Origin: Alphaproteobacteria bacterium
GTDB lineage: Bacteria; Pseudomonadota; Alphaproteobacteria; GCA-2731375
Assembly (NCBI GenBank): GCA_030746635.1
Contig: JASLMH010000032.1
Coordinates: 1 to 35,735, forward strand
Length of the DNA: 35,735 bases
Direction: 5' to 3'
Shown one piece after another: positions 1-6,783 of this stretch (its first letter is position 1; the number at the start of each line of letters is the position of its first letter). The notes under the pieces are model-generated. The model made no database searches and was not told the origin of the DNA. It saw nothing but the letters and a program-made list of their open reading frames with translations. The translations under genes and the position numbers were made by a program.

Positions 1-14
1 TAGATCAGGTGATC

Positions 15-806
15 ATGGCCAATAGTTTGCGGGAGAAACTGTCGGCGGGCGCGCCGACCTTGGGCACCCACTTTTTGTCGAGCGACCCCGACATAGCCGA
101 GATCATCGGCGACACCGGGCTGTTCGACTACGGCGAATACTGCGCCGAATACTCGGCTTTCGACATGCGGCTGCTCTACCACATGGCGCGGGCCGGCCAG
201 TGCGCCGGCCTGCCCTTGATGATCAAGCTGGATCAGGAAAACCAGGGCTTCTGGGCCCAGGCGGCGATCGGCGCCGGCTTCAAGGCGGTGCTGTTCACCG
301 ATATCCGTACGCCGCGGGACGTCGAGACCTGCCATCGCCAGATCCGCGCCGATACGCCTGAGATCGGCGGCCTGATGGGCTTGAAGTTGCGGCGTCCGGG
401 CCTGGCCGGCACCAAGATGGACGACTACATGGCGGACCTCGCCGGCATCGTCTTCCTGATCATGGTGGAGAAGGACGCCGCCGTCGACGACCTCGACGCG
501 GTGCTGGCCATGGCCAAGGCCAAGGGCGCCGACATGACGCAATGGGGACCGGCCGATTTCGGCCTGTCCCGGGGCGATCCGAACCTGATGCACACGCCAC
601 AGATCCGGCCCTTCGAGGAACTGGTGATCGCGAAGTCGATCGAGCACGGCGTGCCGCCGCGGATCGAGATCGCCGAGGTCGAACAGGCGAAGCGTTACAT
701 CGATCTGGGCGTCCGCCATTTCTGCATCGGCTGGGACCGCTTCATCTACCATGCCGCCCTGTGCCGCATCGGCGAAGGCATGCGCAAGCTGGTCGAAACC
801 CTTTAG
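15..806 (+). CDS. HpcH/HpaI aldolase/citrate lyase family protein, variant active site
   Basis: About 263 residues with the overall pattern of the HpcH/HpaI class II aldolase TIM barrel (PF03328). That family cleaves or forms C-C bonds of pyruvate-type keto acids with a divalent metal. Family-like segments are the N-terminal LREKLSAGAPTLGTHF, the central AAIGAGFKAVLF strand, the IMVEK segment carrying the likely metal-ligand Glu, and GPADFGLS carrying the likely metal-ligand Asp. Aligning by eye with E. coli HpaI, the catalytic His of the 'D-x-EH' motif is Tyr46 here, and the Arg of 'VRP' is replaced in MIKLDQ. Substrate and even aldolase activity are therefore uncertain. The start is ambiguous: ATG at 15 or in-frame GTG at 9. 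The frame stays open to the window edge, so the true start could lie outside. The stop is TAG at 804-806. It is followed by 224 bp before ileS, so it need not be co-transcribed with it. Confidence 0.8.
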   Translation: MANSLREKLSAGAPTLGTHFLSSDPDIAEIIGDTGLFDYGEYCAEYSAFDMRLLYHMARAGQCAGLPLMIKLDQENQGFWAQAAIGAGFKAVLFTDIRTPRDVETCHRQIRADTPEIGGLMGLKLRRPGLAGTKMDDYMADLAGIVFLIMVEKDAAVDDLDAVLAMAKAKGADMTQWGPADFGLSRGDPNLMHTPQIRPFEELVIAKSIEHGVPPRIEIAEVEQAKRYIDLGVRHFCIGWDRFIYHAALCRIGEGMRKLVETL

Positions 807-839
807 AGACCGCCTTCTATGGACAGCCGGCCGCGCCCC

Positions 840-848
840 TGTTACATA
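840..848 (+). promoter_or_regulatory. Candidate extended -10 element upstream of an Ile-rich mini-ORF
   Basis: TGTTACATA matches a TG-N-TAnnnT extended -10 pattern. It ends six bases before an ATG at 855, the same geometry as at pgi (8159-8167). If used, the transcript would begin at about 855, at the start of the 24-codon ORF ahead of ileS. No convincing -35 hexamer was seen. Pattern match only. Confidence 0.3.
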
Positions 849-854
849 GCGGCG

Positions 855-929
855 ATGTTCGCCGAAGCCGCATATTCCGGTCGCGACGCCGGCCGCGCCA
901 TACGAATTATTGGCCCGGCCCTGGTATAG
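855..929 (+). CDS. Putative 24-residue leader ORF upstream of ileS
   Basis: An ATG at 855 opens a 24-codon frame ending in TAG at 927-929; the end of the peptide reads AIRIIGPALV. Three of its last nine codons encode isoleucine as ATA, ATT and ATT. All three are uncommon in this GC-rich DNA, where ATC dominates. The stop codon lies inside a perfect GC-rich hairpin (914-936), and ileS begins 101 bp downstream. The arrangement resembles an attenuator leader peptide that would sense charged tRNA-Ile. No Shine-Dalgarno sequence precedes the ATG, so it would have to be leaderless. It may equally be a chance ORF; the regulatory role is inference. Confidence 0.25.
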   Translation: MFAEAAYSGRDAGRAIRIIGPALV

Positions 930-936
930 GGCCGGG
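914..936 (+). promoter_or_regulatory. Perfect 9-bp hairpin overlapping a candidate extended -10, ileS leader region
   Basis: Arms at 914-922 (CCCGGCCCT) and 928-936 (AGGGCCGGG) are perfectly complementary around the five-base loop GGTAT. No T-run follows, so it is not a classical intrinsic terminator. The loop and right arm contain TGGTATAGG (922-930), an extended -10 candidate like the one before the PagL-type gene. The palindrome could therefore be an operator over an ileS promoter (start near 937, leader about 94 nt), or an RNA structure coupled to the mini-ORF at 855-929. Confidence 0.4.
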
Positions 937-1030
937 AAGGGGTGGCGTTGGCCCCGGGGCACCACCGGCGGCGCCACTCGATAGGCAAACAAACGCACTC
1001 ATCGAACTGTTGGATCGGGGACCGAACCCC

Positions 1031-3832
1031 ATGACCACCGACTACAAATCGACGCTGTTCCTGCCGCAAACCGACTTTCCCATGCGGGCCGGCCTGCCCA
1101 AGCTGGAGCCGACGATCCTGGAGCATTGGGAGCGGATCGACCTGTTCCAGCGCCAGCGCGACCAATCGCGCGGGCGGGAGAAATTCATCCTGCACGACGG
1201 CCCGCCCTACGCCAACGGCAACATTCACATCGGCACCGCCCTGAACAAGATCCTCAAGGACATCGTCAACCGCTCGCAGCAGATGCTGGGCAAGGACGCC
1301 AATTACGTGCCCGGCTGGGACTGTCACGGTCTGCCCATCGAATGGCAGATCGAGGAGCGCTACCGCAAGGCCGGCAAGGACAAGGACGAGGTGCCGATCG
1401 ATGAATTCCGCAAGGAATGCCGCGCCTTCGCGGAAGGCTGGATCGAGGTGCAGACCGGCGAGTTCAAGCGCCTGGGCGTGATCGGCGACTGGCAGGCGCC
1501 GTATACCACCATGACTTACGAGGCCGAGGCGCAGATCGTCGCCGAATGCCTGAAATTCCTGATGAACGGCGCCCTCTATCGCGGTTCCAAGCCGGTGATG
1601 TGGTCGGTGGTGGAAAAGACCGCCCTGGCCGAGGCGGAGGTCGAATACCACGACCACACCTCGACGACGATTTTCGTCCGTTTCCCGGTGGTCGCCAGCC
1701 CGGACGAGCGGCTGACCGAGGCCTCGGTGCTGATCTGGACGACCACGCCGTGGACCATGCCGGGCAACCGGGCGATCTGCTACGGCCCCAGGCTGGACTA
1801 CAAGCTGATCGTCGTCGACGAGGTCGACGAGGGATCGCTGGCCCGGGCCGGCGAGCAATTGGTGGTGGCCGAAAGCCTGCGTGAGGAGATCTGCCAAGAG
1901 GCCGGCATCACCCACCACCGTGTGCTGGGCGATGTCAGCCACGGCGATCTGGCCCGGACCCTGTGCGCCCATCCCTGGCGCGGCCGGGGCTATGAGTTCG
2001 ATGTGCCGCTCTTTCCCGGCGATCATGTCACGGATGATACCGGTACCGGCTTCGTGCATACCGCGCCGGGCCACGGCGCCGAGGATTTCGAGGTCGGCAC
2101 GGCGCACGGCCTCGAGGTACCGCACACGGTGAACGCCGACGGCGTGTTCTGTGACCATGTGCCGCTGTTCGCCGGTCAGCACGTCTTCAAGGCCGACGCC
2201 AACGTGGTCGAGGAGCTGAAGGCGGCCGACCGGCTGCTGGCCCATGGCAAGCTCAGGCACAGCTACCCTCATTCCTGGCGGTCCAAGGCGCCGCTGATTT
2301 TCCGTAACACGCCGCAATGGTTCATCTCGATGTCGGCCACCGGGCTGCGGGATGCCGCTCTGGCGGGTATCGACCAGGTGCGCTGGGTGCCGGCGGCGGG
2401 GCGCAACCGCATCCATGCGATGATCGCCGAACGCCCGGACTGGGTGGTGTCGCGGCAGCGGGCCTGGGGGGTGCCGCTGACCCTGTTCGTCGACAAGCAG
2501 ACCGGCGAGCCGATGCGCGATGAAACGATCAACCAACGCATCGTGGAGGCGGTACGCCAGGAAGGCGCCGATGCCTGGTTCAATTCCGAGCCGGGCCGTT
2601 TCCTGGGCGATGGGCTGAACCCCGACGACTACGAGAAGGTCGAGGACATCCTCGACGTCTGGTTCGATTCCGGGTCCACCCACAGTTTCGTGCTGGAACA
2701 GCGGCCGGATCTGCAATGGCCGGCCTCGCTGTACCTGGAAGGCTCGGACCAGCATCGCGGCTGGTTCCATTCCTCGCTGCTGGAAAGCTGCGGCACCCGC
2801 GGCCGCCCGCCCTACGAGGCGGTGCTGACCCATGGCTTCACCCAGGACGAAGACGGCCGCAAGATGTCCAAGTCCCTGGGCAACGTCACCGCGCCGCAGG
2901 AGGTTTGCGACCAGTACGGCGCCGATATCCTGCGGCTTTGGGTGGTCTCCTCGGATTATGCCCTCGATCAGCGGATCGGACCGGAGATCATCAAGGCCCA
3001 GGTCGACGCCTATCGCCGACTGCGCAATACCCTGCGCTTCCTGCTGGGCAACCTGGACGGTTTCGAGGACGGCGAGCGGTTGGCGGCGGCGGAGATGCCG
3101 GAATTGGACCGCTGGGTGCTGCATCGCTTGTCCGAACTGGACGAACTGGTGCGCCAGTGCGTCGACGACTTCGATTTCCATCGCATGTACGTCGCCCTGG
3201 GCAATTTCTGCACCAACGATCTGTCGGCGTTCTATCTCGATATCCGCAAGGACGCGCTGTATTGCGACGGCCGCATGACAACCCGGCGGCGGGCCGCGCG
3301 CACGGTGCTGGACCAATTGTTCTCGTGCCTGACCGCCTGGCTGGCGCCGATCCTTTGTTTCACCGCCGAGGAAGCCTGGCGGCGGCGGTTCCCCGAGGAT
3401 GACAGCGTGCATCTGCGCCTGTTCCCCGAGGTGCCGGCCGAATGGCGCGACGATGGGCTGGCGGCGCGCTGGGCCAAGGTGCGCACCCTTCGCCGCGTGG
3501 TTACCGGCGCCCTGGAGATCGAGCGCAAGGAAAAGCGCATCGGCGCCAGCCTGCAGGCCCACCCCGTGATCAACGCCCCGGTGGAATACCTATCGGCGCT
3601 GGATGGCCAGGATCTGGCCGAGATCTGCATCACCTCGGATGCCACCCTGGCCGAGGGGACAACGCCCGAGGGCGCCTTCACCGTCGAGGACGTCGCCGGC
3701 ATCGGCGTCGTCGTGGGCATGGCGGACGGCGAGAAATGCACCCGCTGCTGGCAGGTCCTGCCGGAAGTGCCGGCGGCCGACGGCATTTGTGGCCGCTGCG
3801 CCGAGGCGGTGGCGGCCCGCGACGCGGCCTGA
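1031..3832 (+). CDS. ileS: Isoleucyl-tRNA synthetase
   Basis: A 933-residue class Ia aminoacyl-tRNA synthetase that charges tRNA-Ile with isoleucine in the cytoplasm. Length matches bacterial IleS. The HIGH-type signature is HIGT at about residues 66-69, within PYANGNIHIGTALNKI. KMSKS is at 611-615 (GRKMSKSLGN). An editing (CP1) domain lies between, with WTTTPWTMPGNRA. The C-terminal zinc knuckle has Cys903/Cys906 (CTRC) and Cys920/Cys923 (CGRC). The reading frame is open well upstream, but ATG 1031 begins the conserved MTTDYKSTLFLPQT N-terminus and is the clear start. The stop is six bases before lspA, giving the classical ileS-lspA operon. A large antisense ORF across this gene is a composition artefact. 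Confidence 0.98.
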   Translation: MTTDYKSTLFLPQTDFPMRAGLPKLEPTILEHWERIDLFQRQRDQSRGREKFILHDGPPYANGNIHIGTALNKILKDIVNRSQQMLGKDANYVPGWDCHGLPIEWQIEERYRKAGKDKDEVPIDEFRKECRAFAEGWIEVQTGEFKRLGVIGDWQAPYTTMTYEAEAQIVAECLKFLMNGALYRGSKPVMWSVVEKTALAEAEVEYHDHTSTTIFVRFPVVASPDERLTEASVLIWTTTPWTMPGNRAICYGPRLDYKLIVVDEVDEGSLARAGEQLVVAESLREEICQEAGITHHRVLGDVSHGDLARTLCAHPWRGRGYEFDVPLFPGDHVTDDTGTGFVHTAPGHGAEDFEVGTAHGLEVPHTVNADGVFCDHVPLFAGQHVFKADANVVEELKAADRLLAHGKLRHSYPHSWRSKAPLIFRNTPQWFISMSATGLRDAALAGIDQVRWVPAAGRNRIHAMIAERPDWVVSRQRAWGVPLTLFVDKQTGEPMRDETINQRIVEAVRQEGADAWFNSEPGRFLGDGLNPDDYEKVEDILDVWFDSGSTHSFVLEQRPDLQWPASLYLEGSDQHRGWFHSSLLESCGTRGRPPYEAVLTHGFTQDEDGRKMSKSLGNVTAPQEVCDQYGADILRLWVVSSDYALDQRIGPEIIKAQVDAYRRLRNTLRFLLGNLDGFEDGERLAAAEMPELDRWVLHRLSELDELVRQCVDDFDFHRMYVALGNFCTNDLSAFYLDIRKDALYCDGRMTTRRRAARTVLDQLFSCLTAWLAPILCFTAEEAWRRRFPEDDSVHLRLFPEVPAEWRDDGLAARWAKVRTLRRVVTGALEIERKEKRIGASLQAHPVINAPVEYLSALDGQDLAEICITSDATLAEGTTPEGAFTVEDVAGIGVVVGMADGEKCTRCWQVLPEVPAADGICGRCAEAVAARDAA

Positions 3833-3838
3833 GGGGCC

Positions 3839-4324
3839 ATGCTGAGACGTGGCATCGCCTTGGCGGCGGCGGTCCTGGTGGCGGATCAGTTGAGCAAACT
3901 ATGGCTGCTCGACTGGTTGGCCGGGCATGACGGCCAGGTGCAACTGACCGGCTTTTTCAATCTGGTGACGGTGTGGAACCGCGGCATCAGCTTCGGTTTG
4001 CTGCAATCCGGCGAGGCCGGGCGCTGGCTGTTGAGCATCGTTTCGTTGGTGGTCTGCGCCGCCCTGGTGGTCTGGCTGCGTCGGGTCGACCGGCTGTTGC
4101 CGGCCCTGGCCCTCGGCGCCGTGATCGGCGGCGCCCTGGGGAACGTCGCCGACCGGCTGCTGCGCGGCGCCGTCGCCGACTTTTTCGATTTCCACCTGAT
4201 GGGGTATCATTGGCCGGCTTTCAATATCGCCGACAGCGCCATAACCATTGGCGTCGGTATGCTATTATTGGATGCGTTTCGGGCCGGTGACAAAAGGGCC
4301 GAGATCGGACCGGAGGAAAGCTAG
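3839..4324 (+). CDS. lspA: Lipoprotein signal peptidase (signal peptidase II)
   Basis: A 161-residue inner-membrane aspartyl protease that cleaves prolipoprotein signal peptides after diacylglyceryl transfer. Four hydrophobic segments are visible. The family motifs VADQLSK, NxGISFG-type, GNVADRLLRGAVADFFDF and FNIADSAI are present. The likely catalytic pair is Asp114 (AVADFF) and Asp132 (NIADS), 18 residues apart as in E. coli LspA (Asp123/Asp141). It starts six bases after the ileS stop. The next gene in the operon encodes a predicted lipoprotein, a natural substrate. Confidence 0.97.
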   Translation: MLRRGIALAAAVLVADQLSKLWLLDWLAGHDGQVQLTGFFNLVTVWNRGISFGLLQSGEAGRWLLSIVSLVVCAALVVWLRRVDRLLPALALGAVIGGALGNVADRLLRGAVADFFDFHLMGYHWPAFNIADSAITIGVGMLLLDAFRAGDKRAEIGPEES

Positions 4325-4328
4325 GGTG

Positions 4329-4973
4329 ATGCGAGGGAGCATAGGCGTCCTGCCAGGGTTGCTGCTGGCCGCCATCGCGGCGCTGGTGATGGCGGGCTGC
4401 GATACCCTGAAGGAACAGGCCGGCCTGACCAAGCGGCCGCCCGACGAGTTCACCGTGGTCACCAAGGCGCCGCTGGTGATGCCGCCGGACTTCTCGTTGC
4501 GTCCACCCAGGCCCGGGGCGAAGCGGCCGCAGGAGAAACAACCCCGCGACACCGCCCGTTCGGCCGTGGCGGCGGCGGGTGGCGACGGTCGCGGCGGCGC
4601 CCGAGGGGCCAGCCGGATCGGCCAGGCGGCGGTCGCCGCCGCCGGCGGCCGCTCCGGCGGCGCGCCGGCCACCGCCGGTCCCGCGCCCGACGCTACCGAG
4701 GCGGCCCTGTTGAGCAAGGCCGGTGCCCTGGGCAGCGATCCATCGATACGCGAGACGATCAACCGCGAATCGACGGTGTTGGCGGAGAAGGACAAATCCT
4801 TCACCGACCGGCTGATCTTCTGGCAGAAGACGGAAGCCTACGGCTCCACCGTCGATGCCACCAAGGAGGCGCAGCGCCTGCGCGAGGCGGCGGCGGCCGG
4901 CAAGCCGATCACCGGCGGACAGACGCCGGTGATCAAGCGCCGCAAGCGCGGCATCCTGGAGGGCATCTTCTAG
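4329..4973 (+). CDS. DUF3035-type predicted lipoprotein
   Basis: A 214-residue predicted lipoprotein. A signal peptide ends in the lipobox LVMAGC, with Cys24 as the lipidated residue. A motif FTVVTKAPLVMPPDFSLRPPRPG follows (residues about 38-60), typical of the DUF3035 family found beside lspA in alphaproteobacteria. The middle (about 65-150) is low-complexity, rich in Ala, Gly, Arg and Pro. The C-terminal third is more conserved (ESTVLAEKDKSFTDRLIFWQ) and ends in a basic tail. ATG 4329 is preferred over the longer open frame from 4248: it gives a proper signal peptide, starts four bases after the lspA stop, and has GGAGG at 4312-4316. Molecular function is unknown; an outer-membrane or periplasmic location is inferred. 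Confidence 0.88.
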   Translation: MRGSIGVLPGLLLAAIAALVMAGCDTLKEQAGLTKRPPDEFTVVTKAPLVMPPDFSLRPPRPGAKRPQEKQPRDTARSAVAAAGGDGRGGARGASRIGQAAVAAAGGRSGGAPATAGPAPDATEAALLSKAGALGSDPSIRETINRESTVLAEKDKSFTDRLIFWQKTEAYGSTVDATKEAQRLREAAAAGKPITGGQTPVIKRRKRGILEGIF

Positions 4974-5007
4974 GAGCCACCGCTTAGCGTATGTCTTGCC
5001 TAATCCA

Positions 5008-5081
5008 GGCCACCCACTCCCCCGTCCCAACCACCCCGAGGTTACCATCTATGGGTGGTTGGGACGGGGGAGTGGGTGGCC
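5008..5081. repeat. Perfect 29-bp inverted repeat with a 16-nt loop
   Basis: Arms 5008-5036 and 5053-5081 are exact reverse complements over all 29 bases, and the loop is 5037-5052. The arm is C-rich on the left (GGCCACCCACTCCCCCG...) and G-rich on the right. No T-run follows on either strand, so it is not a standard terminator. It lies 34 bp after the DUF3035 stop, at the edge of a lower-GC stretch. The unusual perfection suggests a dispersed palindromic element (REP/MITE-like) or a recently formed structure. I see no second copy in the window. Confidence 0.85.
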
Positions 5082-5250
5082 CGGTGAATCCAATCAAACT
5101 AGTCATGCGCTTGCCGCCGATGGCGCTTCACGAGGGCTTGAAAATCCGACGCTTGCTTTGTTGCCGCCACCGCGCATATCCATAGGCGTCGCTCGCCACA
5201 CATCAAAAGGGAAGGCGGAGTGTTCACGGCGAGCAAAAGTGGAGATCTTA

Positions 5251-5391
5251 ATGACCCTGCAGTCACATGGTAATTCCTTATCTATCACATTCGGCCGCCT
5301 TGAGCTCGTCGGCGTCGGGTATTTTGGTGTCGCTGCCCTTGTGCTGCTCATTGCTTTCTTGATGTTCGCTGGGGTGACTCCGCCCCAATGA
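5251..5391 (+). CDS. Small single-pass membrane protein (46 aa), unknown function
   Basis: The ORF begins at ATG 5251 after GGAG at 5241-5244 (six-base spacing). It encodes a short polar N-terminus and one hydrophobic segment of about 25 residues (residues 19-42, with core VAALVLLIAFLMFAG), then ends TPPQ. The stop TGA at 5389-5391 overlaps the ATG of the next gene (ATGA at 5388-5391), implying translational coupling. About 18 of 46 codons end in A or T, far more than in flanking genes, which points to foreign origin or weak constraint. No family is recognised. It could be a leader ORF that sets translation of the M16 gene rather than a functional protein. Confidence 0.5.
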   Translation: MTLQSHGNSLSITFGRLELVGVGYFGVAALVLLIAFLMFAGVTPPQ

Positions 5392-6779
5392 CCAGCATTT
5401 GGCACCTGCGAGCCACAGGGCTTGTTCCGCCGCCCGGCAGTGCATTAGGCCGCGTCGTTTCAATGCTCGCCCTGTTGGCCTTCGCCACCGCCGTCGCCGG
5501 CGAGGCAATGTCGGCCGGTCTGTTTCATCCCAAGGTCGGCAGTCTGGCCAACGGCCTGCGCATCGTCGTGATCGAGGATCACCGCGCGCCGGTGGTCACC
5601 CACATGGTCTGGTACCGGGTCGGCGCCGCCGACGAGCCGCCCGGCAAATCCGGCATCGCGCATTTCCTGGAACACCTGATGTTCAAGGGCACGACCAAGG
5701 TCGGCTCCGGTGGGTTCTCCAAGATCGTCGCCCGCAACGGCGGCCGTGACAACGCCTTCACCTCGCACGACTACACCGGCTACTACCAGAACGTCGCCCG
5801 CGACAAACTGGATCTGGTGATGTCGCTGGAGGCCGACCGCATGGTCAACCTGCGCCTCGACCCCGAGGACGTGGAAACCGAGCGCGAGGTGATCCTGGAA
5901 GAGCGCCGTTCGCGCACCGACAACAAACCCTCGGCCCAATTGAGCGAGGCCATGCACGCCACCCAATTCATGGCCCATCCCTACGGCATTCCGGTGATCG
6001 GCTGGCAGCACGAGATCGAGGCCCTGAGCCGCGAGGACGCCCTGGCCTTCTATCGCACCTATTACGCGCCGAACAACGCCATCCTGATCGTCGCCGGCGA
6101 CGTCACCGCCGAGCAGGTAATGGCGCTGGCCGAGACCCACTATGGCGGCATACCGCGGGCCGACACGCCGGCGCGGCGGCGACCGCAGGAGCCGCCGCAA
6201 CTGGCCGCCCGGCGGGTCGAGTTGCGGGACGCCCGGGTCAACCAGGCGGATTTGCGGCGCAGCTATCTGGCGCCCAGCCGCAGCGCCGGCGAGACCCGTC
6301 ATGCCGTTCCGCTGAGCCTGTTCGCTGAGATGTTGGGTGGCGGCACCACTTCGCGCCTGTATCAGGAACTGGTGGTGAAGCGGAAGCTGGCGGCCAGCGC
6401 CGGCGCCTACTACAGCGCCACCAATCTCGATCGCAGAACGTTTTCCCTCTACGTCACGCCGTCGCCGGGGGTCACCGTGACGGCGGCGGAACAGGCCATG
6501 GACGAAGTGCTGGCGGCGGTGCTGCGGGACGGTTTCGAGGCGGCCGAGTTGGCCCGGTCGCGGACCGGCATGCTGGCGGCGGCGATCTACGCCCGGGACA
6601 GCCTGTTCACCTCGCCGCGGATCTTCGGCGATGCCCTGACCTCGGGACTGACCGTCGAGCAGGTCGAGGGCTGGCCCGACGAGGTTAGGGCGGTGACCAT
6701 GGAACAGGTGATGGCGGCGGGCCGGGCGGTGTTGGACCCGCGCCGCTCGGTCACCGGCCTGTTGCTGCCGGAGGGTTAG
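5388..6779 (+). CDS. M16 family zinc metallopeptidase, catalytic subunit
   Basis: A 463-residue pitrilysin/insulinase-family peptidase, probably exported. The inverted zinc motif HFLEH is at residues 92-96 (GIAHFLEHLMFKGT). The third ligand Glu lies in REVILEERRSR (about 171-172). A hydrophobic stretch at about 24-39 (VVSMLALLAFATAVAG) with upstream Arg fits a signal peptide or anchor. ATG 5388 overlaps the stop of the preceding 46-aa ORF. ATG 5463 is an alternative, and codon use changes sharply at about 5460, so the first 25 codons may be a newly joined N-terminus. The next gene, four bases downstream, encodes the M16 partner lacking the zinc motif, so the two likely form a heterodimeric periplasmic protease. 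Confidence 0.93.
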   Translation: MTSIWHLRATGLVPPPGSALGRVVSMLALLAFATAVAGEAMSAGLFHPKVGSLANGLRIVVIEDHRAPVVTHMVWYRVGAADEPPGKSGIAHFLEHLMFKGTTKVGSGGFSKIVARNGGRDNAFTSHDYTGYYQNVARDKLDLVMSLEADRMVNLRLDPEDVETEREVILEERRSRTDNKPSAQLSEAMHATQFMAHPYGIPVIGWQHEIEALSREDALAFYRTYYAPNNAILIVAGDVTAEQVMALAETHYGGIPRADTPARRRPQEPPQLAARRVELRDARVNQADLRRSYLAPSRSAGETRHAVPLSLFAEMLGGGTTSRLYQELVVKRKLAASAGAYYSATNLDRRTFSLYVTPSPGVTVTAAEQAMDEVLAAVLRDGFEAAELARSRTGMLAAAIYARDSLFTSPRIFGDALTSGLTVEQVEGWPDEVRAVTMEQVMAAGRAVLDPRRSVTGLLLPEG

Positions 6780-6783
6780 GCGG

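Noticed and set aside
914-936. Hairpin before ileS as an intrinsic terminator of the upstream aldolase gene
   Set aside because: No T-run follows on either strand, and it lies more than 100 bp after the stop. A promoter or leader role fits better.
2661-2677. GGTTCGATTCC-like sequence resembling a tRNA T-arm
   Set aside because: It is the coding sequence for the conserved WFDSGST segment of IleS. No acceptor or anticodon arms can be folded around it.
842-3562. A 906-codon open frame antisense to ileS
   Set aside because: ileS is unequivocal on the plus strand. In GC-rich genes the opposite frame is often free of stops, and the translation is His/Gln/Gly/Arg-rich with no recognisable domain.
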